DNA of 64,000 nucleotides from CAVSLM01 sp963728895 (GCA_963728895.1 CAVSLM010000002.1:124001-188000); one strand, 5' to 3'; shown: positions 44,229 through 55,263, numbered from the stretch's first letter. Numbers and translations: made by a program. The notes: generated by a model not told the origin, from the sequence alone.

Positions 44229-44537
44229 TCAGACGAAGTGGCAGACGTAGTCGAGCAGGTCGTCGACTTCGATTTCGAAATGGCTGTTGGCGGGGATGCT
44301 CAGGCGCTCACCGGCTTCATAGGCGGTCCAGGCCTGCTCGTCGGCGAGCTTGACGCGGCAATGGCCCTGGGTAATGTCGATCTGCTCCGCTGCCCCGGTG
44401 GTGAAGCGATAGGTGCCGGGCAGCATGATGCCCAGGGTTTTCATCTCGCCCTCGGCGGTCACCACGCTGCGGCTGGTGACCCGGCCTTCGTGATAGACGT
44501 TGGCCCGATGATGGATGGTGGCGTTCTTGAATTCCAT
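44229..44537 (-). CDS. ppnP: Pyrimidine/purine nucleoside phosphorylase PpnP
   Basis: The 102-residue cupin (DUF1255) protein contains GRVTSRSVVTAEGEMKTLGI, PGTYRFTTGAAEQIDI and IPANSHFEIEV, the PpnP pattern at normal length (E. coli 94 aa). It catalyses phosphorolysis of several nucleosides. The ATG at 44537 has GAGGA upstream. It follows argG on the minus strand. Confidence 0.9.
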   Translation of the reverse strand: MEFKNATIHHRANVYHEGRVTSRSVVTAEGEMKTLGIMLPGTYRFTTGAAEQIDITQGHCRVKLADEQAWTAYEAGERLSIPANSHFEIEVDDLLDYVCHFV

Positions 44538-44568
44538 GGTGCCGTCCTCTGCGCGTGGTCCTGGCCGA

Positions 44569-45790
<1,222 letters not shown>

Positions 45791-45806
45791 GAATTCCTCA
45801 ATGCAA

Positions 45807-48800
45807 CTACGCGCTCGCCTTGACCTTTTGCGTTCTCCGCAAACGTGACAACAGGCGCCGCGCCAGCTCACCGAACAGCTCGGTCTGGGTGGGATGGGGA
45901 TGGATGGCCTGCGCCACCTGCTCCAGCGTCAACCGCCCGCTCACCATCACCACGGCCTCTCCGATCAGCGTGTCCGCGTGGTCGGCGAGGAAGTGCACGC
46001 CGATGATGCGATGGCTCTGGCGCTCGGCGACCAGCTTGATCAGCCCCAGGGTCTCGCCGGTGATCATGGCCTTGGCATCGACGCTCATCGGAACCTTGAC
46101 CTCCACGGCGTCGATGTTGCGCGCCCTGGCCTGGACCACGGAGAGGCCGACGAAGGCTGCCTGCGGGCGGGTGAAGATGACACCGCAGTCGAGCGCGTCA
46201 TCGTAGCGCAGCTCCTCGCCCAGGATGTTGGCCGCCGCCACCCTGCCCTGTGCACCCGCCGTATGCGCCAGCATGTAGCCGCCGATGGCATCGCCCACGG
46301 CATAGATGTGCGCGACATTGGTCCTGCAGTGCGCGTCCGCTGCGATCCCGGGACCGGCAAGCGTCACGCCGGCGCTGTCCAGCTTGAGCGCGGCGAGATC
46401 GGGACGCTTGCCGGTGGCGAGCAGCAGCCGGTCGCAATTCACGGTGTGACGCTCCCCGGCGGCATCGCGGTACACCAGCCGCATGGCGCCAGGACGCCCG
46501 CCCAGCTTCTCGACTTTTGCTGAAGTAGCAACTTCAAGCCTAGGATCTAGCTTGAGAATCTCCGTGAGCTGCGTGGCGATCTCCGACTCCACCTCGGCGA
46601 GGATGCGCTCCTGCGCCTCGATCAGCGTCACCTGTGCGCCGAAGTCCTGGAAGATCTGGGCCATCTCCACGCCGATGGCGCCGGCACCGACGATGGCCAG
46701 CCGGCGCGGCGGGCGCGGCAACGTCCATATCGTGTCCGAGGTCAGTGCGCCACCGCTTTCCAGCGCCTCGGCGATGCCGGGGATCGGCGGCACCCAGGGC
46801 GGCGCACCGGTGGCGATCACCGCCGCACCGAAGGTGAGGTGCTCGCCCCTGGAACCGTCGCCCTGGCGCGGGCGCTGATGCGGGTCCTCGCTGTTGGCCG
46901 AGGTATCGACGAACACCCGGTGCTCGGTCTCGAACCAGGCGTAGCCCTGGATCACCTTGATGTGCACGCCACGGTCGGTCTTGAGCGCCATGTCGCCGCG
47001 CGTCTCCAGCACTCCGCGCCGGGTATGCTCGAGCGCCTCCCAGTCGAGCCGCGCGCGATTCGTGCCTTCGATCCCGAGGTGCACATCGTGGACGCGATCG
47101 CGCATGCGGTCGGCCGCCGCACGCCAGGCCTTGGAGGGAATGCAGCCGCGCCACAGGCACTCGCCGCCCGGGAGCGCCGCGTCGTTGATCATCGCCACCT
47201 TCACACCGTGCTCGGCGAGCTCGCGCGCGCAGTCCTCGCCGCCCGGGCCGCCGCCGATCACCAGCACGTCGTAGTCCCACTCGCCCTCGGGGATCTGCGG
47301 ACCGCCGCCACCCATCCAGGACGCCGGCTGCTCCATGAGCTGCTTGAGGGCGTTGAGATAGCGTGCCGCGTCCGCGCCGTTCACCACGCGGTGATCCGCG
47401 GTGATGGTGAGCGGCATGCCTTCGGCCCCGGCGGCGGCGATGGCGAGAATGGCGGCAGTGCCCGGCGTGGGGATGGCGTCGAACTGCTTCACGCCCAGCA
47501 TCCCCATGTTCGAGACCATGAACGTGGGGTTGGCGTATTCCTCGGGCTTCAGGCGCCGGTTGCGGGCGCGCGCCACCAGATCCTTCCAGTCGGCATCGAG
47601 CGCATCGAGATCGCGCGATTCGCAGCGCCGCAACACCGGTACCACCAGTCCGCCGCCTTCGGCCGACACGGCCATGCCGATGTCGACCTGCTCGCGCTCC
47701 ACCAGCTTGTCCACCGGCTGGTAGGCCCAGTTCAGGTGCGGGTGCTCGCGCATGGCGAGCGCGCACGCCCTGGCGATGGCCACGGTCACCGACACGCCGC
47801 GGCGCTTCGCCGCCTTGAGCATCGATTCCGGGTGCACCTCCATGGTGACGCGGAACGTCGGCATGGTAAGCGCGGCGGTCATGGAGTGGCTGACGGCACG
47901 CTCCATGGCGGTCATGGGACGTCCGTGCCCGGGCACCTGAACCTCGGGCATGATGTGCGCGGGCGTCTGGCGGGCAATCTCGCTCGGCCGCTGCACGGGC
48001 TGGGCGCGCTGCACGTCGAAGGCGAGGATGACGCCGCGCGGCCCGCTGCCCTTGAGCGTGTTCAGGTTGACGTGCAGCTGGCCTGCGAGCCTGCGTGCAT
48101 ACGGGCTCGCCTGTTTGTTCTCGGGCCGCGCCGCAGGTCGGGCGGCGGCGTCCACGGCCTGCAACGGCGGGGGGCGCCTGCCCGGCGCGGCGTGGTGCTC
48201 GCGCGGGACGGCGGCCGGCGCGGGGGCCGCTTTCTGCACGGCAGCCTCGGTGCCGCGCACCACCTGCCCAGCCTGGTCCACGAGGTAGGCGAGCGGCGCA
48301 CCGACCGGCACCACGGCATCGACCGCCGCCAGGGGTCCGGAGAGAAAGCCCTCGCGGAACACCTCGACGTCCATGATGGCCTTGTCGGTCTCGACCTGGG
48401 CCACCACGTCGCCGCGCTCGATGCGCTCGCCCGGCTGCTTGTTCCATGCCACCACCACGCCTTCGGCCATGGTGTCGGAGAGCTGCGGCATCTTGACGAC
48501 GTACGCATCGGCGGGAGGGCCCGAAGGCTGCGCGGGCTCGGGCGCCGCTGCGGCTGCAGGCTCGGCGTCGACCTCTGCGCCCTGTACCCGGGCCCGCTCG
48601 GCAACGATGTAGCCCATGGCCCGGCCGACCGGTACCACGCTGTCCACCGCGGCCAGCGGCCCCGACAGGAAGCCGTCGCGAAACACCTCGACGTCCATGA
48701 TGGCTTTGTCGGTCTCCACCGTCGCCACGATGTCGCCGCGCGCCACCGGATCGCCGATGCGCTTCTCCCAGCTGACGATGACGCCCTCCGCCATGGTGTC

Positions 48801-48839
48801 GGAGAGCTGGGGCATCTTGATTGCGTGGGGTTCCGCCAT
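45807..48839 (-). CDS. Fused pyruvate dehydrogenase E2-E3 (acetyltransferase + dihydrolipoyl dehydrogenase)
   Basis: This single 1010-residue frame holds both E2 and E3. Two lipoyl domains (residues 1-80 and 110-188) have lipoylation lysines K45 and K153 in ETDKAIMD. A peripheral-subunit-binding domain (about 244-276) is followed by the E2 catalytic domain (about 300-505) with ADHRVVNGAD (His483; the usual Asp is Asn487). After a 15-residue linker comes E3: FAD loop GGGPGG (529-534), redox cysteines C561 and C566 in GECLWRGCIPSK, and the dimer motif HPHPTQTE (about 980-987). It follows pdhB on the minus strand and completes the complex. Fusion of complete E2 and E3 is unusual. Confidence 0.92.
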   Translation of the reverse strand: MAEPHAIKMPQLSDTMAEGVIVSWEKRIGDPVARGDIVATVETDKAIMDVEVFRDGFLSGPLAAVDSVVPVGRAMGYIVAERARVQGAEVDAEPAAAAAPEPAQPSGPPADAYVVKMPQLSDTMAEGVVVAWNKQPGERIERGDVVAQVETDKAIMDVEVFREGFLSGPLAAVDAVVPVGAPLAYLVDQAGQVVRGTEAAVQKAAPAPAAVPREHHAAPGRRPPPLQAVDAAARPAARPENKQASPYARRLAGQLHVNLNTLKGSGPRGVILAFDVQRAQPVQRPSEIARQTPAHIMPEVQVPGHGRPMTAMERAVSHSMTAALTMPTFRVTMEVHPESMLKAAKRRGVSVTVAIARACALAMREHPHLNWAYQPVDKLVEREQVDIGMAVSAEGGGLVVPVLRRCESRDLDALDADWKDLVARARNRRLKPEEYANPTFMVSNMGMLGVKQFDAIPTPGTAAILAIAAAGAEGMPLTITADHRVVNGADAARYLNALKQLMEQPASWMGGGGPQIPEGEWDYDVLVIGGGPGGEDCARELAEHGVKVAMINDAALPGGECLWRGCIPSKAWRAAADRMRDRVHDVHLGIEGTNRARLDWEALEHTRRGVLETRGDMALKTDRGVHIKVIQGYAWFETEHRVFVDTSANSEDPHQRPRQGDGSRGEHLTFGAAVIATGAPPWVPPIPGIAEALESGGALTSDTIWTLPRPPRRLAIVGAGAIGVEMAQIFQDFGAQVTLIEAQERILAEVESEIATQLTEILKLDPRLEVATSAKVEKLGGRPGAMRLVYRDAAGERHTVNCDRLLLATGKRPDLAALKLDSAGVTLAGPGIAADAHCRTNVAHIYAVGDAIGGYMLAHTAGAQGRVAAANILGEELRYDDALDCGVIFTRPQAAFVGLSVVQARARNIDAVEVKVPMSVDAKAMITGETLGLIKLVAERQSHRIIGVHFLADHADTLIGEAVVMVSGRLTLEQVAQAIHPHPTQTELFGELARRLLSRLRRTQKVKASA

Positions 48840-48915
48840 GATGATCGCGAGACTCGGGTCAGTAAGCAGGGGAGGGGCCGGCCGCCTCAGCGCTCGGCAG
48901 TGACGAGCGCCGCGA

Positions 48916-49896
48916 TCACTTGCCCAGCAGCTTCAGGACCGCGGCCACCACGTCACTGGCGTTGGGGATGGCGGCCTTTTCCAGGGCACGGTTGTAGGGC
49001 ACGGGCACGTTGCGCGCGCTGACCCGCACCGGCGCGGCGTCGAGATCGAAGAAGGCTTCCTCGTTGATGATGGCGATCACTTCGGCACCGACGCCCACCG
49101 CGGCCTCAGCCTCCTCCGCCACCACGGCACGATGGGTCTTGCTCACCGACTCGCGGATGCCGGCGCGATCGAGCGGGCTGAGCGCATAGAGATCGATCAC
49201 TTCCGCCTCGATGCCGTGCTCGCGCGCCAGCTCCTCAGCTGCCTGCAGGCACCAGTGCACGGAGATGTTGTAGCCGAACAGGCTGACGTCGGTTCCGGCG
49301 CGCGCCACCTCCGAGCCTTCCAAAGGATGGAAGTACTCCTCATCGGGCACCTCGCCCTTGAGGTTGTACATGAGCTCGTGCTCGTTGATGAACACCGGAT
49401 CGTCGCAGCGCACCGCGGACTTGATGAGCCCGTAGGCCTGCTTGGGATTGGAGGGGGTCACCACGCGCAGTCCGGCGACACCCATGAACACCTTCTCCAT
49501 GCGCCCGGAGTGCTGCGAGCCCAGCTGGTGCGCAGCGCCGCCCGGGGAGCGCACCACCACCGGTGCGGTGAGCTGCCCGCCCGACATGTAATGCACCTTG
49601 GCCGCGCTGTTGACGATCTGGTCCAGCGCCAGCCAGGCGAAGTTCACCGACATCAGCTCGATGATCGGGCGCACGCCGACGAACGAGGCGCCGATGCCGA
49701 GCCCGGTGAAGCCGTTCTCGGAGATGGGCGTGTCGATCACGCGCTCCGGACCGTATTTGTCGTACAGGCCCTGAGTCGCCTTGTAGGTGCCGCCGGCCAC
49801 GCCCACGTCCTCGCCCATGACGATGACCAGCGGATCGTTGGCGAGCTCCTCGTCCTGGGCGCGGCGGATTGCCTGCCAGTACATCAGCTCGGCCAT
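48916..49896 (-). CDS. pdhB: Pyruvate dehydrogenase E1 component, beta subunit
   Basis: The 326-residue protein has transketolase pyrimidine-domain features of E1-beta: MGEDVGVAGGTYKATQGL, TPISENGFTGLGIGAS, SPGGAAHQLGSQHSGRMEKV (with the conserved His-Ser), and the C-terminal domain. With E1-alpha it decarboxylates pyruvate using thiamine diphosphate. Its ATG overlaps the E1-alpha stop by one base or more (ATGA-type junction at 49896). A branched-chain E1-beta is possible, but the two-lipoyl E2 suggests pyruvate. Confidence 0.9.
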   Translation of the reverse strand: MAELMYWQAIRRAQDEELANDPLVIVMGEDVGVAGGTYKATQGLYDKYGPERVIDTPISENGFTGLGIGASFVGVRPIIELMSVNFAWLALDQIVNSAAKVHYMSGGQLTAPVVVRSPGGAAHQLGSQHSGRMEKVFMGVAGLRVVTPSNPKQAYGLIKSAVRCDDPVFINEHELMYNLKGEVPDEEYFHPLEGSEVARAGTDVSLFGYNISVHWCLQAAEELAREHGIEAEVIDLYALSPLDRAGIRESVSKTHRAVVAEEAEAAVGVGAEVIAIINEEAFFDLDAAPVRVSARNVPVPYNRALEKAAIPNASDVVAAVLKLLGK

Positions 49897-50888
49897 CACT
49901 GCGGCCCGCCGCGCGCGCAGGATCCGCTCCCGGTGAGCACGTAGCGCTCCAGCTCCGCGACCTCCGGCTCCGGCGACTCCTCGCTGAAGCGGATGATGTC
50001 GTTTTCGATCTCCTCCAGCACCTCGGTGTCGAGCGCCTTGTATTGATCGAGCGTCAGCTCGCCGGCCTCGATCAGGCGGTCGCGCAGCAGGATGATGGGG
50101 TCGCGCTTGCCCCACACCCGTTCCTCCTCCTTGGAGCGATAGACATTGGAGTCGGACATGGAGTGACCGCGGTAGCGATAGGTGAGCAGCTCGAGGAAAT
50201 ACGGACCCTTGCCGGAGCGCACGTGCTCGACCGCCTTCTGCGCCGCCGCGTAGACCACTTCGACATCCTGGCCGTCGGCCTGCTCGGCCGGGAAGCCATA
50301 GCCGCACACGCGCTTGTACTGGTCGATCACCGCCGTGGAGCGGTCGATGCGGGTGCCGATGCCGTACAGATTGTTCTCGCACACGTAGAGCACCGGCAGC
50401 TTCCACAACGCCGCCATGTTGAGGGTCTCGTGGAAGGTGCCCTGGTTGTTGGCCGCGTCGCCCAGAAAGCAGATCGAGATCTGATCGCCGCCCTTCATCT
50501 TGATGCCCTTGGCGATACCGGCCGCGAGCGGAAACGGCCCTCCGACCAGCGCATAGCCGCCCATGAAATGATGCGCGACATCGAAGATGTGCATGGAGCC
50601 GCCGCGGCCCTTGCTGCAGCCGGTCTCCTTGCCGAACAGCTCCGCCATGACGGCCTTGGGATCGGAGCCGCACTTGATGGCGTGAATGTGGTCGCGATAG
50701 CCGGTGATGACGTAGTCGTAGCCGGGGCGTGCCGCCTCCAGGACACCGTGCACGCATGCCTCCTGGCCGGGGTACAGATGCAGAAACCCGCCGATCTTGC
50801 GTTCTACATAGGCTTCGTAGCAGCGCTCCTCGAAGCGGCGCGCGAACAGCATCTCGCGCAGCAGCCGTTTCTTGTCAGCGGCGTTCAT
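49896..50888 (-). CDS. pdhA: Pyruvate dehydrogenase E1 component, alpha subunit
   Basis: The 330-residue protein has the E1-alpha signature: GFLHLYPGQEACVHG, GYRDHIHAI, SKGRGGSMHIFD and the thiamine-diphosphate/Mg motif GDAANNQGTFHETLNMA. The phosphorylation-loop-like YRYRGHSMSDSN matches PDH rather than branched-chain enzymes. It is the first gene of the minus-strand pdhA-pdhB-E2E3 operon and is divergent from an aminopeptidase gene. Confidence 0.92.
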   Translation of the reverse strand: MNAADKKRLLREMLFARRFEERCYEAYVERKIGGFLHLYPGQEACVHGVLEAARPGYDYVITGYRDHIHAIKCGSDPKAVMAELFGKETGCSKGRGGSMHIFDVAHHFMGGYALVGGPFPLAAGIAKGIKMKGGDQISICFLGDAANNQGTFHETLNMAALWKLPVLYVCENNLYGIGTRIDRSTAVIDQYKRVCGYGFPAEQADGQDVEVVYAAAQKAVEHVRSGKGPYFLELLTYRYRGHSMSDSNVYRSKEEERVWGKRDPIILLRDRLIEAGELTLDQYKALDTEVLEEIENDIIRFSEESPEPEVAELERYVLTGSGSCARGGPQ

Positions 50889-50998
50889 GCGGCTCCTTCT
50901 TGTTGAATCTGCTCGGCGGGGCGGGAGATGCGCGATACCGAAACCGGGACGAGCGCGATATGATCTTTGTTTTGCCGAGGGAGGTCAAGGCGAGGGCG

Positions 50999-52534
50999 AT
51001 GCTGACGCGCATGCCGAAAATCCGCCTCCAACAGCCGCGCGCAACGCCCGGGCAGGATGACCTGGAACGCATCGGGCACCTGTTGTTGGTCGTGCCGGAG
51101 GATGTGCTGAAGGGTCGCTGGCCGGCGCTGCCCTACGCCGATCTGTTGCGCGCGCGGCTCGCGCGCAGGCAGTCGCCGGGCTGCGCCAGCCCGCTGCTGG
51201 TCACCGAGCTGCCCAACGCCGCGGGCACGCGCGTGGTGCTCGGCTGCGTGGCACCGGCGATTACCAGCTTCGAGCTGCTCAGCCTGGCGCGCCAGCTCAC
51301 CGCGGCACTGCTCACCGCCAATCCCTTCGCCGCAGCCATATGGGTCGCGGGGCTCGATGCAGCGCTCGCCAGCCGCGCAGCCGAGGCGATCCATGCGGCG
51401 CTGCTCGCCGCAGTGGCACCGCTCCCGCACCTCAAGTCGACGCCCCCTGCCGTGTCGAACCTGCGCTCGGTGCAGCTGTTCGGGCTCGAGCGGCGCCTCG
51501 ATCCGACGCGCACCGAGGCCGAGGCGCACGGCAACGCGCTCGCCCGCCACCTCACCTCGCTGCCGACCAACCGGCTCACTCCACGCAGCTACTCCACGCG
51601 GGTGCGCGCGCTCGCGCGCCGCCACGGCTGGCGCATGCGGGTGCTCGATGAACGCGCGCTCGCGCGGCTGGGCGCAGGGGCCTTCCTCGCCGTCTCGCGC
51701 GGCAGCGCCGAACGCGACGCCTGCATCGTGCACCTGCGCTACCGGCCCGGCAGCGCGCGCGCGGCACCGCGCCTGGCCCTGGTCGGCAAGGGCATCTGCT
51801 TCGATACCGGTGGCGTCAATCTCAAGCCGGCGCGTTACATGGCCGGCATGCACGAGGACATGCAGGGCAGCGCAGTGGCGCTCGGCGTGCTGCTCGCACT
51901 CAGCGAGCTCGAAGCGGATATCGCCGTCGACTGCTGGCTGGCGCTGGCGCAGAACCACGTCGGCCCGCGCGCCTATCTGCCGCACGACGTGGTGACCGCC
52001 GCAAACGGCCTCACCATTGAAGTCGTGCACACCGACGCCGAAGGCCGCATGGTGCTCGCCGACACCCTGACGCTCGCGGCGCGCGAGCACCCGGCCTTCA
52101 TCATCGACTACGCCACCCTGACCGGCTCCTGCATCCAGGCCCTCAGCACCCGTTATGCCGGCGCGCTCACCAACCGCGAGTCGCTGATCGAGACGCTGCG
52201 GCAGGCCGGGCGCGCCAGCGGCGAGCGCGTATGGCCGTTTCCCTGCGACCCGGATTTCGACGAGATGCTGGAAAGCCGCATCGCCGACGTGAAGCAATGC
52301 ACCCTGGAGAACGAGGCCGACCACATCCTCGCGGCGCGCTTTCTCGGCCGCTTCGTCCCGCCGGAGATCGCCTGGGTGCACCTGGACCTCGCCTCCGGCA
52401 ACCACAAGGGCGGCCTGGCGCACGTGCCGAGCGATGTCACCGGCTTCGGTGTGCGCTACACGCTGCAGCTTCTGTTCGGGCAGGAACTGCTGCGGAACCT
52501 GCCGCAAGCTGCCTCGCCCGCGGTGCGTGCCTGA
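50999..52534 (+). CDS. M17-family leucyl aminopeptidase
   Basis: The 511-residue protein has the M17 catalytic domain with the metal-binding lysine in LVGKGICFDTGGVNLKP, the bicarbonate/metal region MHEDMQGSAVAL, and HTDAEGRMVLADTL (the family usually has NTDAEGR; here His replaces Asn). The N-terminal 200 residues are divergent from PepA. M17 enzymes remove N-terminal residues from peptides using two zinc or manganese ions. Starts at 50959 and 51011 are also possible; I chose 50999 after GAGGG. Confidence 0.88.
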   Translation: MLTRMPKIRLQQPRATPGQDDLERIGHLLLVVPEDVLKGRWPALPYADLLRARLARRQSPGCASPLLVTELPNAAGTRVVLGCVAPAITSFELLSLARQLTAALLTANPFAAAIWVAGLDAALASRAAEAIHAALLAAVAPLPHLKSTPPAVSNLRSVQLFGLERRLDPTRTEAEAHGNALARHLTSLPTNRLTPRSYSTRVRALARRHGWRMRVLDERALARLGAGAFLAVSRGSAERDACIVHLRYRPGSARAAPRLALVGKGICFDTGGVNLKPARYMAGMHEDMQGSAVALGVLLALSELEADIAVDCWLALAQNHVGPRAYLPHDVVTAANGLTIEVVHTDAEGRMVLADTLTLAAREHPAFIIDYATLTGSCIQALSTRYAGALTNRESLIETLRQAGRASGERVWPFPCDPDFDEMLESRIADVKQCTLENEADHILAARFLGRFVPPEIAWVHLDLASGNHKGGLAHVPSDVTGFGVRYTLQLLFGQELLRNLPQAASPAVRA

Positions 52535-52535
52535 T

Positions 52536-53534
52536 ATGGCCGAGCCGCGTGCGGCATCCGCACCCTACTGCGGCCTGGATCCCGACACTGTGCTCTCGGC
52601 GCTGGAGAGCTGCGGCTGGCGCTGCGACGGCACGCTGCTGGCACTGAACAGCTACGAGAACCGCGTCTATCAGATCGGCATCGAAGACGCTGCGCCCGTG
52701 GTGGCGAAGTTCTATCGCCCCGAACGCTGGTCCGATGCCGCCATTCTGGAAGAGCACGAGTTCACGCTGGAGCTCGCCTCGCACGAAATTCCGGTGGTCG
52801 CGCCCGAGCGTGATGCCGCAGGCGAGACCCTGCACCGCCATCACGACTTCCGCTTCGCCGTCTATCCGCGCCGCGGCGGGCGCTGGCCGGAGCTGGAGCT
52901 GACCGAGCACCGCGTATGGCTGGGACGGTTCATCGGTCGCATCCATGCCGTGGGTGCGGTGCACCCGTTCCGCCACCGCCCCACGCTCACCATCGAGCGC
53001 TATGGGGAGGCATCCTATCAGTTCCTGCTCGAGCATGGTTTCGTGCCGCAGGAGCTGCAGCTTCCCTATCGCAGCCTGGTGGAGGACGTGCTGCGCCAGG
53101 TGCACGCCTGCTTCGCGCGCGTTCCCCACCCGCAGCTGCTGCGCCTGCACGGCGACTGTCATCCGGGCAATCTGTTGTGGACCGAGCGCGGGCCGCATTT
53201 CGTCGATCTCGACGACTGCTGCATGGGGCCGGCGGTGCAGGACCTGTGGATGGTGATGTCGGGCAACCGCGCGGAGATGCAGATCCAGCTCATCGACCTG
53301 CTGGATGGCTACACCGAGTTCTTCGAGTTCGACCCGCGCGAGCTGCATTTGATCGAGCCGTTGCGCACCTTGCGCATGCTGCATTACTCGGCCTGGCTGG
53401 CGCGGCGCTGGGAGGACCCGGCGTTCCCGCACAGCTTCCCGTGGTTCAACACCCACCGTTACTGGGAAGAGCAGATCCTCGCCCTGCGCGAGCAGGCGGC
53501 GCTGCTCGACGAGCCGCCGCTGGTGTGGGACTGA
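52536..53534 (+). CDS. srkA: Stress response serine/threonine kinase SrkA (YihE/RdoA)
   Basis: The 332-residue protein has the SrkA pattern: LNSYENRVYQIG, VAKFYRPERWSDAAILEEHE (ATP-site lysine), RLHGDCHPGNLLW (catalytic loop) and HFVDLDDCCMGPAVQDLW (metal Asp). In E. coli this kinase acts in the Cpx/envelope-stress response and counters MazF-linked death. The ATG at 52536 overlaps the aminopeptidase stop region by a few bases, so the genes are probably co-transcribed. Confidence 0.92.
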   Translation: MAEPRAASAPYCGLDPDTVLSALESCGWRCDGTLLALNSYENRVYQIGIEDAAPVVAKFYRPERWSDAAILEEHEFTLELASHEIPVVAPERDAAGETLHRHHDFRFAVYPRRGGRWPELELTEHRVWLGRFIGRIHAVGAVHPFRHRPTLTIERYGEASYQFLLEHGFVPQELQLPYRSLVEDVLRQVHACFARVPHPQLLRLHGDCHPGNLLWTERGPHFVDLDDCCMGPAVQDLWMVMSGNRAEMQIQLIDLLDGYTEFFEFDPRELHLIEPLRTLRMLHYSAWLARRWEDPAFPHSFPWFNTHRYWEEQILALREQAALLDEPPLVWD

Positions 53535-53675
53535 GTGCCTGTCGCCTGCGCCCGACGCCACTTTGCTGGCAAATTCCCTGGAACCGGCTAGAATTACGGT
53601 GTTTTCTTCGGGCCACCAGATCGGAACCAATGATTGCGAACCGCCGGGTGGCGGGACGACCAAAGGATTGCTCAA

Positions 53676-53948
53676 ATGAAAAAAGAATTGTTGATCGCAT
53701 CGGTACTGGCGCTGTCGCTGAGCGGTTGCGGTAGGACCGACACCGGCACCTCCAATGAAGAGGGTGCACAGTCGGAGGCCCCTGCCGAGCAGGCGACGCC
53801 TCCGGCGAACGAGCCGGCGACGCCTCCGGCGGACCAGGGCATGCAGCCCACGCCCGAGGGCAAATCGAATACCGGGGATTCGGGAGAGGTCATCGCACCG
53901 CCCGATCAGGCACCGGCCGCCGGCGGCGGCACTCCCGCAGGAGAGTAA
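53676..53948 (+). CDS. Small Pro/Glu-rich lipoprotein
   Basis: The 90-residue protein has a signal peptide with lipobox LSGC (Cys at about 18) and a mature part made of low-complexity Pro/Ala/Glu/Thr sequence. TPPANEPATPPADQ shows an internal TPPA repeat. It resembles small entericidin- or linker-like lipoproteins of unknown role. The ATG at 53676 follows an upstream in-frame ATG at 53634 that lacks a signal peptide. Confidence 0.6.
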   Translation: MKKELLIASVLALSLSGCGRTDTGTSNEEGAQSEAPAEQATPPANEPATPPADQGMQPTPEGKSNTGDSGEVIAPPDQAPAAGGGTPAGE

Positions 53949-54071
53949 CGACCGCCACTGCGCGGCCGTACGCAGCTTTCGAGCAGCCGGCCTTCGGGCC
54001 GGCTGCTCGCTTGGGGAACCCCGAGCCCACGCGGCGGCGGGCCTGCCCTGTCGACCAGAACTACGCTACGT

Positions 54072-55103
54072 GTGACCCGCCTCGACCTGCTCCGCCCCGA
54101 CGACTGGCATCTGCACCTGCGCGACGGCGCAGCGCTGCGTGCCGTGCTCCCCCATACCGCCCGGCGCTTTTCCCGCGCCATCGTCATGCCGAACCTGCAG
54201 CCGCCGGTGGTCACTACTGCCCAGGCACTCGCCTATCGGGAGCGCATTCTCGCCGCCCTGCCGGCGGGCTCGACATTCGAGCCGCTGATGACCCTGTACC
54301 TGACGGATGACACCCCCGCGCAGGAAATCGAGCGCGCCCGGCAAAGCGGCGCAGTGGTGGCGCTCAAGCTTTATCCGGCAGGCGCCACCACCCATTCCGA
54401 AGCGGGTGTCACCGCGATCGAGCGCACCTATGCCACGCTGGCATCCATGGAGCACCACGGCCTGGCGCTGCTGGTGCATGGCGAGGAAACCGATCCGGAG
54501 GTCGACGTCTTCGATCGCGAGGCGCGGTTCATCGAGCGTGTGCTGGCGCCGCTCGTCGAGCGCTTTGCCGGACTCAAGATCGTGATGGAGCACATCACCA
54601 CACGCCAGGCGATCGAGTTCGTCACCGCCGCCCCGGCCCGCGTCGCCGCGACCATCACCGCGCACCACCTGCTGCTCAACCGCAACGCAATGTTTGCCGG
54701 TGGCATGCGCCCGCATCATTACTGCCTTCCGGTGCTGAAGCGCGAGTCCCATCGCTGGGCCCTGGTGCAGGCGGCAGTCGGCGGCAATCCCAAGTTCTTC
54801 CTCGGCACCGACAGCGCGCCGCACGATCGTGCGCGCAAGGAAACGGCGTGCGGCTGCGCCGGGATCTACACGGCACACGCGGCGCTCGAGCTCTATGCGG
54901 AAATCTTCGAGCAGGCCGGGGCACTGCATCGCCTGGAAGCGTTCGCCAGCTGCCACGGCCCGGACTTCTATGGCCTGCCGCGCAATCGGGACCGCGTGAC
55001 CCTGGTGCGCGAGCCCTGGAGCGTGCCGGCGCAATATCCCTTCGAGGACGGTGCGCTGGTGCCCATGCGCGCCGGCGAAACAGTCTCGTGGCGCCTCATG
55101 TAG
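54072..55103 (+). CDS. pyrC: Dihydroorotase (class II)
   Basis: The 343-residue protein has WHLHLRDG (first metal ligands), MPNLQPPV, the carbamylated-lysine region VALKLYPAGATTHS, LLVHGEE, MEHITTR and the aspartate in LGTDSAPH. This matches E. coli-type PyrC in length and motifs. It catalyses the third step of pyrimidine synthesis. The GTG at 54072 is the start that keeps the conserved N-terminus. Confidence 0.95.
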   Translation: MTRLDLLRPDDWHLHLRDGAALRAVLPHTARRFSRAIVMPNLQPPVVTTAQALAYRERILAALPAGSTFEPLMTLYLTDDTPAQEIERARQSGAVVALKLYPAGATTHSEAGVTAIERTYATLASMEHHGLALLVHGEETDPEVDVFDREARFIERVLAPLVERFAGLKIVMEHITTRQAIEFVTAAPARVAATITAHHLLLNRNAMFAGGMRPHHYCLPVLKRESHRWALVQAAVGGNPKFFLGTDSAPHDRARKETACGCAGIYTAHAALELYAEIFEQAGALHRLEAFASCHGPDFYGLPRNRDRVTLVREPWSVPAQYPFEDGALVPMRAGETVSWRLM

Positions 55104-55263
55104 CGTGCGGCCCCGCATGCCCCCTTGCGCACCGGCCACCGCGCGGCAGCGTATCGTCGCGCGATCTGCGCGTGATCGATGGCGCGCGCCTTGCGTGTGC
55201 CTGCCGCCGGGTCCAGACTTGCAATGGAGGCGAGATCCGTCCGCGTCGCGCTGCGGCTCTGCC

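Noticed and set aside
46839..49022. Long + strand open frame over the E2-E3 gene
   Set aside because: Antisense shadow with no recognisable domain; the minus-strand frame encodes a clear E2-E3.
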